A DNA stretch of 64,000 nt from Geobacteraceae bacterium GWC2_55_20 (GCA_001802125.1 MGZK01000008.1:1-64000), one strand, 5' to 3'; shown: positions 27,487-37,258, numbered from the stretch's first letter. Notes: generated from the sequence alone by a model not told the origin. Numbers and translations are program-made.

Positions 27487-27762
27487 TTAGCCTAGAACCA
27501 TCTCTTTCAGTTCTTTTCCAACCTTGAAAAACGGCAGTTTTTTAGGACTTACCTTGATTGGCTCACCGGTTTTGGGATTTCTGCCGGTATAGGTGCCGTA
27601 ATCCTTGATAACAAAACTGCCCAGACCTCGGATTTCGATACGATCTCCGTTTATCATGGCTTCTGTCATCGAAGAAAATATTAAGTTAACAATCTCTTCA
27701 GCACGCTTTACTGGAATCTCTTTTTTGACGGCCAACTGCTCAATAAGTTCCGATTTGTTCAT
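27487..27762 (-). CDS. Integration host factor beta / HU-type DNA-bending protein
   Basis: 91 aa from ATG 27762, 6 bp after GGAGG. A complete DNABII protein: MNKSELIEQLA at the N-terminus, GDRIEIRGLGSF in the body and GRNPKTGEPIKV at the DNA-intercalating beta-arm with its conserved proline. The GDRIEIRGxGSF wording is closer to IHF-beta than to HU. IHF bends DNA and typically assists sigma-54 promoters, of which this window has three. Confidence 0.92.
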   Translation of the reverse strand: MNKSELIEQLAVKKEIPVKRAEEIVNLIFSSMTEAMINGDRIEIRGLGSFVIKDYGTYTGRNPKTGEPIKVSPKKLPFFKVGKELKEMVLG

Positions 27763-27816
27763 TACAACCTCCAATGTATAGCCATATTCGATGTTAAAAG
27801 CAAACTGAAGTTCAAT

Positions 27817-28839
27817 TTAATGGCAACATTTTCCAAGATATTTCTTGAAAATCACGGCTGCATCATTCTGCCTGCCGGCTGCAAGCAACGCACCGTACAA
27901 CTTTTCTGCCGCGGAACGGACATACGCCGTTGACAACAGCGGAGTATACTGGTCTATCGCGCCATCAAGGTCGCCGGAGGCTTCCAGTATCTCCGCACGC
28001 ATCAGCATTGCCTGTTCAGGCATCAGCTCTTCGGCAATCATCGTGTCCAGCACCTGCATGCACTCGGCTACCCGGCCGCTGTCAATCAGAAGCATGGCAA
28101 GATTGAGCCATATCAAAGTGTTGGAACGATTATGCTGAAGCGCCTTACGCAAATACTGTTCCGCTTCAAGATCTTTTCCCAACCGATGCAGAACCTTCCC
28201 GATTTCGCAGCAGTAGATATCCTGATCAACAGTTCCGGCGCACTGTTCCAGGCGGGTCAAAGCATCTTCGTGACGGTCCTGACTTGCGGCAACATATGCG
28301 TATGCAAAATCTTCTCCCAATTTCACATAACGATGATACTGCTCAGCCGGCAACTGGCGAATAAGCAGGTCATAATATTCCATAGGGTGCAGGGAATCAT
28401 CATCCTGCGGTGAGTCGGCACAGTCAACGCCAGTTGTATGAGAACATGTGCCGCATGCGGATGCCTTGACCTGTTCGGCGGGAGCGCCGTCCGCCACACT
28501 GCACTCATTAAGCATTGCTTCCGCCTTTTCCCGTACACTGACATCATAAGTCAGTGTTTTTACTAGTTCGAGGTGATCTATTGCCTTAACTGTGTCTCCT
28601 CTTGAAAAAGCAAACCGGGCTTCGCTCAGATTTAGTTCTGCCAGCTTTAAATTGGCGGCTTCAATCCGTTGTTGAAAAGTCAATTTCAGATCGTTTTCCG
28701 AATCCGTGTCAGAGCAGCGCTTGAGGCCGTCTTCATAGCAGGTTCTTGCATCGAAAAAGGCTTCGGATTCAAGATAACGATCTCCCTTGGCCAGTAAATC
28801 CGCAGGAGCCTTTGAAAAAAGTCTGGACAGTATTCTCAT
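27817..28839 (-). CDS. TPR protein with a cysteine-rich linker
   Basis: 340 aa, cytosolic (no signal peptide), with tetratricopeptide-type helical repeats along its length (YLESEAFFDARTCYEDGL, YLRKALQHNRSNTLIWLNLAMLL, ILEASGDLDGAIDQYTPLL). Around residues 110-140 a linker holds a cluster of cysteines (CSVADG, ACGTC, GVDCADS) that could bind metal. The start at 28839 is preceded by AGAGAGG. It follows rlmD by 13 bp. The function is unknown. Confidence 0.75.
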   Translation of the reverse strand: MRILSRLFSKAPADLLAKGDRYLESEAFFDARTCYEDGLKRCSDTDSENDLKLTFQQRIEAANLKLAELNLSEARFAFSRGDTVKAIDHLELVKTLTYDVSVREKAEAMLNECSVADGAPAEQVKASACGTCSHTTGVDCADSPQDDDSLHPMEYYDLLIRQLPAEQYHRYVKLGEDFAYAYVAASQDRHEDALTRLEQCAGTVDQDIYCCEIGKVLHRLGKDLEAEQYLRKALQHNRSNTLIWLNLAMLLIDSGRVAECMQVLDTMIAEELMPEQAMLMRAEILEASGDLDGAIDQYTPLLSTAYVRSAAEKLYGALLAAGRQNDAAVIFKKYLGKCCH

Positions 28840-28852
28840 TATATAACCTCTC

Positions 28853-30187
28853 TTATTTTTTGTTCAGCAAGGTGACACTTTCCAAGTGATAGGTCTGTGG
28901 AAACATATCCAGCGGTACAGATTCGACAACACCATAGCCATGACCGGCAAGCAAGCCGCAATCCCTGGCGAGTGTGCTCGGATCGCATGAAACATAAATT
29001 ATTCTGGAGGGGTTCAGGCGGGCGATTTCCGGAACAACGTCTCCGGCGCCGGTTCGGGGAGGATCAAGCAATATGACGTCAAAAGGGGTGGCGTCTGGAT
29101 CAAGTCGCCTGAGAGCGACTTTCGCATCAGCACAGACAAAATTGACGTTACTTATATTATTGCGGATTTTATTGGAGTTTGCCGAGCGGATGGAACCTTC
29201 AGAACCTTCAATCCCGTAAACCGAGGCCACATCATCAGCCAGCGGTATTGAAAAATTACCGTTACCGCAATAGAGGTCGAGCAGTCGATCGGCAGGCCTG
29301 AAATCACCCAGACGCCTTATTATTGAAAGCAGGGCCACGTTCTGGGCCTGGTTTACCTGCGCAAAACCGCCAGGGAGATATGTGAGAACGCACGAGCCCT
29401 GATCCGGATTACGGCCGGGCATGCAATAGCTGATTTCGGCACTACCCCACAGCTTTTCAGGCTCCGTCTTCCGGTTCGCCTGGATAAAAAGACCTGTGCA
29501 TGGGCCAAGCTTCGAGGAACTACCGATCAGATACGACTTCAGCCCTGAAAGGTCTTTTCCGGAATAATGAACCACAGCCACCGCGCCCTGCTCACCGGAA
29601 TCGATGCTGATCTGATCAATAAAGCCGACACCGGCATAACCCTGCAGTACCGACCTCAGACAATTCAGAATCTCGTTTATCACCGGTTTTGCCACTGGAC
29701 AGCCATTAAGCGCATTTTCCACTACGTGCGTGCTGTTCCTATGGAATCCGATACGCAACCCGCCCCGGTCCGCGGACACCTTGAAGCGGACCCGGCTGCG
29801 ATAGTCATATGCCAGTGGTGAAGCAACGGTGTCACTGATCAGACTTCCATCGACCCGCCCTCCCCGCCAGAGGGTATCGGCGAAGATCTGGCGTTTCTGC
29901 TGCAACTGGACCGGATACTGAACATGCTGCCAACTGCATCCGCCGCAGACTCCGTATATTTCACACACTGGAATGTCACGATCAGGCGAAGGCTGGATGA
30001 TTTCGACAATCTCGGCCGTACAGTAGGATTTTTTCTGGCTGGTTATTCGAAGGCGTACTTCATCACCGGGGCAGCTGAACGGAACAAAGCAGATCTTGCC
30101 ATCAATCCGGCAGACACCGTTCCCGCCAAATGCAAGTTTTTCGATCCGGGCTACGGTTGTATCCACGTCAAAAGACCCTTGATGCAT
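28853..30187 (-). CDS. rlmD: 23S rRNA (uracil-5-)-methyltransferase RlmD
   Basis: 444 aa from ATG 30187. Methylates a uridine (U1939 by the E. coli RlmD model) of 23S rRNA. The N-terminal TRAM domain reads ARIEKLAFGGNGVCRIDGKICFVPF. The iron-sulfur cluster cysteines are CEIYGVCGGCSWQH plus an upstream or later cysteine; LLDLYCGNGNFSIPLA is the SAM motif; LLDPPRTG and VSCDPSTLARD, with the catalytic cysteine, close the domain. It could also be the paralogous RlmC/TrmA-type enzyme. Overlaps the end of the preceding 132 aa gene by 20 bp. Confidence 0.9.
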   Translation of the reverse strand: MHQGSFDVDTTVARIEKLAFGGNGVCRIDGKICFVPFSCPGDEVRLRITSQKKSYCTAEIVEIIQPSPDRDIPVCEIYGVCGGCSWQHVQYPVQLQQKRQIFADTLWRGGRVDGSLISDTVASPLAYDYRSRVRFKVSADRGGLRIGFHRNSTHVVENALNGCPVAKPVINEILNCLRSVLQGYAGVGFIDQISIDSGEQGAVAVVHYSGKDLSGLKSYLIGSSSKLGPCTGLFIQANRKTEPEKLWGSAEISYCMPGRNPDQGSCVLTYLPGGFAQVNQAQNVALLSIIRRLGDFRPADRLLDLYCGNGNFSIPLADDVASVYGIEGSEGSIRSANSNKIRNNISNVNFVCADAKVALRRLDPDATPFDVILLDPPRTGAGDVVPEIARLNPSRIIYVSCDPSTLARDCGLLAGHGYGVVESVPLDMFPQTYHLESVTLLNKK

Positions 30188-30566
30188 GCTTCTTGACGGA
30201 CTTACCGAGAATGGCCCGGTACTCGTTCCTGACAAAGCGACGCTCGAAGTCGGGAGTCGTCAGATAAGAGATGGCGGTATTTTTGAACGAGTCAACCAGT
30301 TGATTCCGTACAGAAATGATATCCTGTTCCGGCACAGCCATCTTTTCCAATACCCTCTCAAAAACGACCGATTGCCCCAGTTTATCAAGTGCATCCAGGT
30401 ATTGGACTTCATTTTCAAAAAACATCCTGTCAAGCGCCACGTTGCAATGTGCCAGGACCTTGACATGATAATACCCGCCAAAATAATGCCGGGTTTCGTC
30501 AGACAGAGTAATGCAGAGACCAGAACTCAGTTCGATGGTTGTAATGATGTTTGAATTGCTCAGCAA
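30168..30566 (-). CDS. Conserved-looking protein of unknown function
   Basis: 132 aa when read from a TTG at 30566. GAGGG lies 6 bp upstream and the frame overlaps the creatininase-family stop by 7 bp, which favours this start; longer readings would run through the creatininase gene in another frame. The body is helical (VQYLDALDKLGQSVVFERVLEKM, VRNQLVDSFKNTAISYL) after a short beta-rich start containing YFGGYYHVKVLA. No motif was recognised. Its embedding between the deazapurine genes and rlmD suggests a link to RNA modification, without proof. Confidence 0.65.
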   Translation of the reverse strand: MLSNSNIITTIELSSGLCITLSDETRHYFGGYYHVKVLAHCNVALDRMFFENEVQYLDALDKLGQSVVFERVLEKMAVPEQDIISVRNQLVDSFKNTAISYLTTPDFERRFVRNEYRAILGKSVKKHASRVF

Positions 30567-31279
30567 GAGTGTCCCTCGATTTTTCTTATCAAATCCAGCA
30601 GGCCTTCCACCACCGCTTCCTCGATCCGGGCGCCCTTCTCGGCGGAAGCCTTGCCCGGATCCCCCCACACTCCTCCGGGCCAGTAGCGCCGCTTGTCGCG
30701 CACCAGGATTCCAGGAGGGAAAGACGGGTATTCAGCCGGAGCGGTCCCTTTGACCAGTTCAGGATGGGAATGCATGATCCTTGAAGTTTCTATTTCTCCG
30801 GCATGGCAATCACCAGGCGTTTCGATCAGATCCCTGGCGCGATCCCGGGCCAGCAGGAATTCGGTAACAACGGCAACCGAGATATCGTCATAGCAGGCGA
30901 TCAACTCTTCACCGGCGTCCTGCAAAGCCATGCCATGGGCTCCGCCGGCATGGCCGCTGAGCGCGATGAATGTATCCAGGCCATGTCCCCGCAGAGACTT
31001 GACGATATCGATAAAGAGCGACTTGAGAGTGGTGGTCGTAATCGAGATTGTACCGGGATGGCAGGCGGACGAGCGACAATTGCCGTAGTGGATCGGCGGT
31101 GCAACGAACAGCGGCCTTCGTTCCGCCGCTTTAATGCACACCTGGTATGCCTCGAAGGTGTCGGTGGAGAGCGGAAGATGGGGGCCATGCTCTTCCACCG
31201 AACCGAACGGGATCAGAACGATCCTGGTGCGGGTGAGGCCGGCCTCAAACTCCGGCATTGTCATGTCAGAAATGATCAC
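30560..31279 (-). CDS. Creatininase-family metallohydrolase
   Basis: 239 aa; the start is a GTG whose last bases overlap the queE stop (GTGA), implying coupling. Metal-binding landmarks of the creatininase/MftE fold are present: IPFGSVEEHGPHLPLSTDT (Glu, His, Asp), SGHAGGAHG (His) and DCHAGEIETS (Glu). Family members hydrolyse amide or cyclic amide bonds. Here it sits inside a queD-queE operon, so a deazapurine-related or pterin-related substrate is possible, but creatinine itself is unlikely. Confidence 0.85.
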   Translation of the reverse strand: MIISDMTMPEFEAGLTRTRIVLIPFGSVEEHGPHLPLSTDTFEAYQVCIKAAERRPLFVAPPIHYGNCRSSACHPGTISITTTTLKSLFIDIVKSLRGHGLDTFIALSGHAGGAHGMALQDAGEELIACYDDISVAVVTEFLLARDRARDLIETPGDCHAGEIETSRIMHSHPELVKGTAPAEYPSFPPGILVRDKRRYWPGGVWGDPGKASAEKGARIEEAVVEGLLDLIRKIEGHSC

Positions 31280-32025
31280 AACGCCCCCAAAAGTTTGTGC
31301 ATCTGGGGAATGACGCGCACATCCGGCAGGCGTCCGGAGGCCAGTTCCTGAAGATGAAGAAGATGGGCAGCCTTGATACCGATAGTGCCGTCAGGCAACG
31401 TCAACGGCTGCAGAAACAGCGGAGTATCAATGTTTATCCTGGCTATGATCTCGCACACCTTGAATATTTCGTGCTGTTCCGTCACATCACCGACAACGAC
31501 CTTGACTGAAACATTGCAGCCCTGGGCTTCACGCAGAAAAAGCGCGTGCAAGTCCCACAGCTGCCCTGTGCAACCGGCTGTCGAAGGAAGCTTCATATCC
31601 ATGCTGATATAGTCCAGGTGCCGCTTCACCTGCCCAAGCGCCAGATGCATGGTGCCGTTTGTTTCAAGATGGATCGGAATGATTCTGCGGATATCGGGAA
31701 ACAGCCTGGCCAGCAGGTCGGCATACAGCAGAGGTTCGCCGCCGGTGAAGCTGACAGAATGGTGCGCTCCCGGAAGCAGGGCCTGCCATTCGGCGATGAT
31801 ATCGGTAATAGCATGCAAAGGCATCGGCTGCGGAATATTAATCAAATCTGCTGATCCGGGTCTGGACTCAACCCTGCCGATTTCTGTCCTGCCGAATTCG
31901 GTATCACAATAGCAGCAGTCCAGGTTGCACTCGGTCAAGCGCACAAATATCTGGCGGCGGCCGGCGAGGAGGCCTTCGCCCTGAATCGACGAAAACAGCT
32001 CGCTGATGTGGATCATATCACTCAT
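31276..32025 (-). CDS. queE: 7-carboxy-7-deazaguanine synthase
   Basis: 249 aa radical SAM enzyme that rearranges 6-carboxytetrahydropterin into 7-carboxy-7-deazaguanine on the way to queuosine. The cluster motif is CNLDCCYCDT (CxxxCxxC) near residue 33; SIQGEG at the N-terminus and SFTGGEPLL are family hallmarks. It overlaps queD by 8 bp and the creatininase-family gene by 4 bp, so all three are co-translated. Confidence 0.93.
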   Translation of the reverse strand: MSDMIHISELFSSIQGEGLLAGRRQIFVRLTECNLDCCYCDTEFGRTEIGRVESRPGSADLINIPQPMPLHAITDIIAEWQALLPGAHHSVSFTGGEPLLYADLLARLFPDIRRIIPIHLETNGTMHLALGQVKRHLDYISMDMKLPSTAGCTGQLWDLHALFLREAQGCNVSVKVVVGDVTEQHEIFKVCEIIARINIDTPLFLQPLTLPDGTIGIKAAHLLHLQELASGRLPDVRVIPQMHKLLGAL

Positions 32026-32386
32026 AGTAACGTGCGGATGCGTTATCAGATTCCCAGACGGTTATTGAATCGACCTTGATATTATCGTTATTCATACGCT
32101 CCGAAATACGATCGTACAGATATTTGGCGATATGTTCCGAAGATGGAGAAAGGTCACGGAAAGCCGGATTTTCATTGAGATACTTGTGATCCAGCTCATT
32201 AATTATAGCTCCGGCATCCCGTTTGAGAACCTTGAAGTCAATCCCGAGGCCCGACTTGTCCAGTTCGCGGGCCGTCACCGACACCTCTACTTTCCAATTG
32301 TGACCGTGCAGGTTTTCGCAATCTCCCTGATAATTGATCAGGTTATGAGCGGCAGCAAAGCTGGTTTTGATTGTCAGCATATACAT
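32018..32386 (-). CDS. queD: 6-carboxytetrahydropterin synthase
   Basis: 122 aa, standard length. Converts dihydroneopterin triphosphate to 6-carboxytetrahydropterin. Zinc histidines lie in SFAAAHNL and CENLHGHNW, with the catalytic cysteine just before the latter; LDHKYLNE and the C-terminal VWESDNASARY complete the active site. First gene of the queD-queE-creatininase-unknown-rlmD group; queC is not in the window. Confidence 0.94.
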   Translation of the reverse strand: MYMLTIKTSFAAAHNLINYQGDCENLHGHNWKVEVSVTARELDKSGLGIDFKVLKRDAGAIINELDHKYLNENPAFRDLSPSSEHIAKYLYDRISERMNNDNIKVDSITVWESDNASARYYE

Positions 32387-32445
32387 ATGAAAAAATCCTC
32401 CGGATACGGTATTTATTGCTTCAACAGATTCTGTTGATATTACAC

Positions 32446-32475
32446 AAAAATATGGGCAACCACAAGGTTGCCCAT
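32446..32475 (-). terminator. Rho-independent terminator of metY
   Basis: ATGGGCAACC, loop of four, GGTTGCCCAT, followed on the minus strand by ATTTTTG. Placed 28 bp after the metY stop, between metY and queD. Confidence 0.85.
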
Positions 32476-32502
32476 AGACATGATTAAAAAAGGCGTTTAT
32501 GC

Positions 32503-33837
<1,335 letters not shown>

Positions 33838-33927
33838 TCACGCCCAAACAAGTCAAGTATATTTTAATAGCCATGGGAACAAACGAGAAAAAACTTAAAT
33901 ATTCAGATGTGAATTCTGCCCGCGAAG

Positions 33928-33965
33928 TAGAATATTCTCCACCTGTTTTGAATATTCCCCACCAA
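33928..33965 (+). promoter_or_regulatory. Tandem GAATATTC enhancer-like element, copy A
   Basis: GAATATTCTCCACC at 33930-33943 and TTGAATATTCCCCACC at 33948-33963, with the GAATATTC cores exactly 20 bp apart. The same arrangement occurs at 37107-37140 and 48633-48668. The proximal core begins 88 bp before the GG of the sigma-54 promoter at 34036. Probably the upstream activating site of an enhancer-binding protein. Confidence 0.75.
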
Positions 33966-34035
33966 ATCCAACCAAACATACCGGCCCCCAAAACACTCAT
34001 TCAACAATATTAGGTAGTTGTGTTCTAGAGCGGGT

Positions 34036-34052
34036 TTGGCACGCCAATTGAA
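34036..34052 (+). promoter_or_regulatory. Sigma-54 promoter (-24/-12) of the HMA-DUF2318-ABC operon
   Basis: TTGGCACGCCAATTGAA matches YTGGCACGrNNNTTGCW at correct spacing, with A for C in the -12 element. The expected start of transcription is near 34063, 21 bp before the ATG at 34084. Confidence 0.8.
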
Positions 34053-34083
34053 GACATAGTACCATCAATGTCAGGAGACAAAC

Positions 34084-34536
34084 ATGCCCTTGATCAACAA
34101 AAAACACACAAGACTGCTATCGACCTCGCTGCTCGTCGTCATAACCATTACCGTCCTGGCGGTTCTCGCTCTTCGCGTCAGGATCGGTGCGACAGCTGAT
34201 TCGGTAACCGTCCTGAGAACGAGCGGCATGACCTGCGGCAGCTGCTCCAGCAAGATTACCAAGGCGCTTGAGTCATTAAAAGGGGTTGCGGTCACCGAGG
34301 TGGACGTTGAGGGCGGATGGGTGGTAGTGGGTTACGACACAAAGACCGTCAAGCCGGAAGCTCTGGCAGAGAAAGTCAACGCCGCCGGCTTTGGTAGCAG
34401 AGTGCACAGGGTGCTGACTCCGGAGCAGTTCAAACAGATAACCGGCAGGGACATCGGGAAGCAGGCCTCGCCTTCTGGCGGCTGCGGTGGTTGTGGCACC
34501 CAGGGCGGCGGATGCGGGTCCAACAAACAAAGCTAG
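34084..34536 (+). CDS. Membrane-anchored heavy-metal-associated (HMA) domain protein
   Basis: 150 aa. AGGAG precedes ATG 34084. One N-terminal transmembrane helix (LLSTSLLVVITITVLAVLAL) is followed by an HMA domain whose metal loop is GMTCGSC (Cys51, Cys54), as in copper chaperones and MerP, and then a glycine/cysteine tail (GGCGGCGTQGGGCG) that may bind further metal. It probably collects Cu(I) or a similar soft metal on the periplasmic face. First gene of a four-gene operon controlled by the sigma-54 promoter at 34036. Confidence 0.85.
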   Translation: MPLINKKHTRLLSTSLLVVITITVLAVLALRVRIGATADSVTVLRTSGMTCGSCSSKITKALESLKGVAVTEVDVEGGWVVVGYDTKTVKPEALAEKVNAAGFGSRVHRVLTPEQFKQITGRDIGKQASPSGGCGGCGTQGGGCGSNKQS

Positions 34537-34628
34537 ACACCTTCCGATAATCGGGAGGCATGCATGAACGAAATTATATTCAGCAAGAAACGCAGCAAAT
34601 AATTTCAAACATACAAAAGGAGATCTAA

Positions 34629-35093
34629 ATGGCTACAATTCGCACGAAACAGGTGGTATGGGCAGGAATCGTAACGGTGGCGCTATTGATTGGCGCGGTC
34701 AGTGTTTTTGCCTTCTCGCTGGGCAAGTACGAAAAGGTGAAGGTAGCGAACGGGATTGCTACGATTCCAGTGTCCAAACTGGCTGACGGTAAGGCCCATT
34801 TTTACAAATTTGATGATGGTGGCAAGGAGATTGCCTTCTTCGCAGTCAGGTCAAGCGACGGCAGCATCAAAACCGCCTTCGACGCCTGTGATGCCTGCTA
34901 TAAATCCAAAAAGGGTTATGAACAACAGGATGACAAGATGAACTGCAAGAACTGCAACCAGAAATTCGCCATCAACCGTCTCGGGCCCAATGCCAGCGGC
35001 GGCTGCAATCCCGGTTATCTGCCGCACCAGCAAAACGGCAACAATATTTTCATTACAGTAAATGATCTCAAAGGCGGGGCGAGATACTTCTGA
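34629..35093 (+). CDS. DUF2318 domain protein, membrane-anchored
   Basis: 154 aa. An N-terminal helix (VVWAGIVTVALLIGAVSVFAF) anchors it. The DUF2318 core is clear: FDACDACYKSKKGY, then MNCKNCNQKFAINRLGP and GGCNPGYLP, whose cysteines are presumed metal ligands. In Campylobacter-type P19 iron systems a DUF2318 protein is encoded with FtsX-type permeases and an ABC ATPase, the same partners found here, although P19 and Ftr1 are absent. The stop overlaps the permease start (TGATG). Confidence 0.85.
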   Translation: MATIRTKQVVWAGIVTVALLIGAVSVFAFSLGKYEKVKVANGIATIPVSKLADGKAHFYKFDDGGKEIAFFAVRSSDGSIKTAFDACDACYKSKKGYEQQDDKMNCKNCNQKFAINRLGPNASGGCNPGYLPHQQNGNNIFITVNDLKGGARYF

Positions 35094-36253
35094 TGAAACT
35101 TCACACAATATCCATCAACAACCTGAAGCGCCGTAAGGCCAAAATGGCATTTCTTACCATCGGCCTGATGGTGGGAATTGCCACAATCGTCACACTGGTG
35201 ACCCTGACCCGCTCCATGTCCAGTGATATTGAACGCAAAATGGACGAGTTCGGCGCCAATATTCTCGTCACTCCCCAGAGCAACGGCCTCTCAATGAATT
35301 ATGGCGGCATCAGTCTGGGCGGCGTGACCTTTGATCAGCGCGAGATTCTTGAAGAAGATCTGGCCAAGATAAAGACCATAACCAACCACAGGAATATCTC
35401 GGCTATCAGCCCCAAGGTGCTGGGTGGCACCAAAATCAACGACCATGACGTGCTGCTGGTTGGTGTCCACTTCGAGAGCGAGTTGAAGATGAAACAGTGG
35501 TGGAAGGTTTTCGGAAATGAACCCAAGTCGGAACACGATCTTTTGCTCGGTTCTGATGCATCCAAAGTGCTAAACGTATCTCCCGGTGACAATCTGACCA
35601 TCAAAGGTGAAACCTTCACGGTTGCCGGGGTGCTCGACCAGACCGGCTCGCAGGACGACGCTCTTGTTTTTGCCGGCCTGGCCACAGCCCAGAAGCTATT
35701 GGACAAGAAGGGCAAGATCAGCATGGCTGAGGTCGCAGCGCTCTGTTCAGGTTGCCCCATCGGCGACATGGTGACCCAGATTGCCGAGAAACTGCCGGAT
35801 GCCAAGGTATCGGCCATCCAGCAGGTAGTCGAAGGCCGACTCAAGGCTCTGGATCAGTTCAAGCGCTTTTCCTACGCCATGGCCGGTGTAGTGGTCTTTA
35901 TCGGTTCACTGATCGTTTTTGTCACCATGATGGGCAGCGTCAACGAGCGGACCACGGAGATCGGCGTCTTCAGGGCCATCGGTTTCAGAAAGAGTCACAT
36001 CATGCGGATCATTCTTTTAGAGGCGGCTCTGGTCAGTCTGCTGGCCGGATTTCTGGGATATGCGGTCGGCATGGGAGGAGCCAAACTGGCCCTGCCGTTC
36101 ATGGCCGAGAGTAAGAATGCCCATTTGATATGGGATTCAACGGTAGCCTTCGGTTCAATCGGACTTGCGTTGACACTGGGGCTCCTGGCCAGCCTTTATC
36201 CGGCACTGCACGCATCAAAGATGGACCCGACAGAGGCACTAAGAGCTCTGTAG
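35093..36253 (+). CDS. FtsX/MacB-type ABC permease
   Basis: 386 aa. It has one N-terminal membrane helix (KMAFLTIGLMVGIATIVTLVTL), a periplasmic domain of about 220 residues and three C-terminal helices (for example FSYAMAGVVVFIGSLIVFVTMM), the layout of MacB/LolC-type mechanotransmission permeases. The FtsX signature VNERTTEIGVFRAIGFRKSHI lies between the helices. It should dimerise and work with the ATPase downstream to move or extract an envelope substrate. The stop codon lies inside an intergenic repeat. Confidence 0.9.
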   Translation: MKLHTISINNLKRRKAKMAFLTIGLMVGIATIVTLVTLTRSMSSDIERKMDEFGANILVTPQSNGLSMNYGGISLGGVTFDQREILEEDLAKIKTITNHRNISAISPKVLGGTKINDHDVLLVGVHFESELKMKQWWKVFGNEPKSEHDLLLGSDASKVLNVSPGDNLTIKGETFTVAGVLDQTGSQDDALVFAGLATAQKLLDKKGKISMAEVAALCSGCPIGDMVTQIAEKLPDAKVSAIQQVVEGRLKALDQFKRFSYAMAGVVVFIGSLIVFVTMMGSVNERTTEIGVFRAIGFRKSHIMRIILLEAALVSLLAGFLGYAVGMGGAKLALPFMAESKNAHLIWDSTVAFGSIGLALTLGLLASLYPALHASKMDPTEALRAL

Positions 36254-36307
36254 GGGCAGGTCTTGCACCTGCCCAACTGCGGGCGCCCGCAAGGGGACGC
36301 CCTTACA
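36249..36307. repeat. REP-like palindromic repeat within the operon
   Basis: Begins TGTAGGGGC and ends GACGCCCTTACA, an imperfect inverted pair; inside, GGGCAGGTCTTGCACCTGCCC is a hairpin, followed by GCGGGCGCCCGC. The wording resembles a widespread bacterial intergenic repeat. It overlaps the permease stop and separates permease from ATPase, where it could act as an mRNA processing or attenuation site. Confidence 0.7.
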
Positions 36308-36333
36308 AAAACACGAAATTGGACGGCTCATTT

Positions 36334-37005
36334 ATGGCACTCATCGAAGTTAAGAACGTAAAAAAACAGTACACCAGCGGCGATGACGTTGTCGAAGCGC
36401 TCCGCGGTGTGGACATCAGCATTGAGGCGGGTGAATTCATCACCATCATGGGGCAGTCAGGTTCCGGCAAGAGCACCCTGTTGTCCGTGCTGGGCGGCAT
36501 GAACCACCCTACTACGGGCGAGATAGAAATGGCCGGAGTAAAACTTTATCAACTGCCCGGCGAAAAACTGGCCGACTTCCGGGCACAGAACCTGGGGTTT
36601 GTCTTCCAGTCTTTCAATCTTATCTCCTACCTGACCGCCATCGAGAACGTCATGCTGCCGCTGGCTATCGTCAAGATGAGCACAGCGGCAAAAAAGATCG
36701 CCGCCCGCCAGGCCCTCCTCGAACGGGTCGGCCTGGGCGGCAAGCTGGACCGTCTGCCAAATCAACTCTCCGGCGGAGAACAGGAACGGGTAGCCATAGC
36801 CCGAGCCATCGTCAACAATCCCCATATACTCCTGGCAGACGAGCCGACCGGCAACCTTGATTCCAAAACCAGCGATGAGGTCATGGCGCTGTTTCGCGAA
36901 CTGAACGATGCCGGTCAGACCGTTGTCATGGTAACGCATAACCCGGAAAACGGGGCTTATTCCGATCGGACCGTCATATTGAAAGATGGTATGGTCGTTT
37001 TTTAA
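36334..37005 (+). CDS. ABC transporter ATPase, MacB/LolD type
   Basis: 223 aa from ATG 36334, the family-typical start ([13 protein letters not shown]). Intact motifs: Walker [11 protein letters not shown]-loop FVFQSFNLI, signature [15 protein letters not shown], Walker [13 protein letters not shown] and H-loop VTHN. It powers the FtsX-type permease upstream. Last gene of the sigma-54-controlled operon. The ribosome site is weak because a repeat occupies most of the preceding gap. Confidence 0.92.
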   Translation: MALIEVKNVKKQYTSGDDVVEALRGVDISIEAGEFITIMGQSGSGKSTLLSVLGGMNHPTTGEIEMAGVKLYQLPGEKLADFRAQNLGFVFQSFNLISYLTAIENVMLPLAIVKMSTAAKKIAARQALLERVGLGGKLDRLPNQLSGGEQERVAIARAIVNNPHILLADEPTGNLDSKTSDEVMALFRELNDAGQTVVMVTHNPENGAYSDRTVILKDGMVVF

Positions 37006-37104
37006 AGACTCCCCGCCATACCCTGATCTACCGTCTGGAGAAATACGGGATCGTGCAGCCGGAGAAAGATTGAGCCTGAATGAGACGTCTGCCGGTCTAC
37101 CACG

Positions 37105-37140
37105 AAGAATATACTACTCGACTGTTGAATATTCCTCACC
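37105..37140 (+). promoter_or_regulatory. Tandem GAATATTC enhancer-like element, copy B
   Basis: GAATATACTACTC at 37107-37119 and TTGAATATTCCTCACC at 37125-37140, cores 20 bp apart. The proximal core begins 77 bp before the GG of the sigma-54 promoter at 37202, one helical turn less than in copy A. Confidence 0.75.
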
Positions 37141-37201
37141 GATGTCATTGCAATACTTGCCGGAATCCTTGTAACTCTTTGAATACCCGCATCCAATGCG
37201 T

Positions 37202-37218
37202 TTGGCACGATATCTGAT
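37202..37218 (+). promoter_or_regulatory. Sigma-54 promoter (-24/-12) of the cus-type efflux operon
   Basis: TTGGCACGATATCTGAT carries a perfect -24 half and a weaker -12 half (CTGAT). Transcription would begin near 37229, which excludes the in-frame ATG at 37196 as start of the next gene and supports 37259. Confidence 0.75.
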
Positions 37219-37258
37219 ATACTCATTTCGTCATAAACCACGTAAATCAGGGGCGGCC

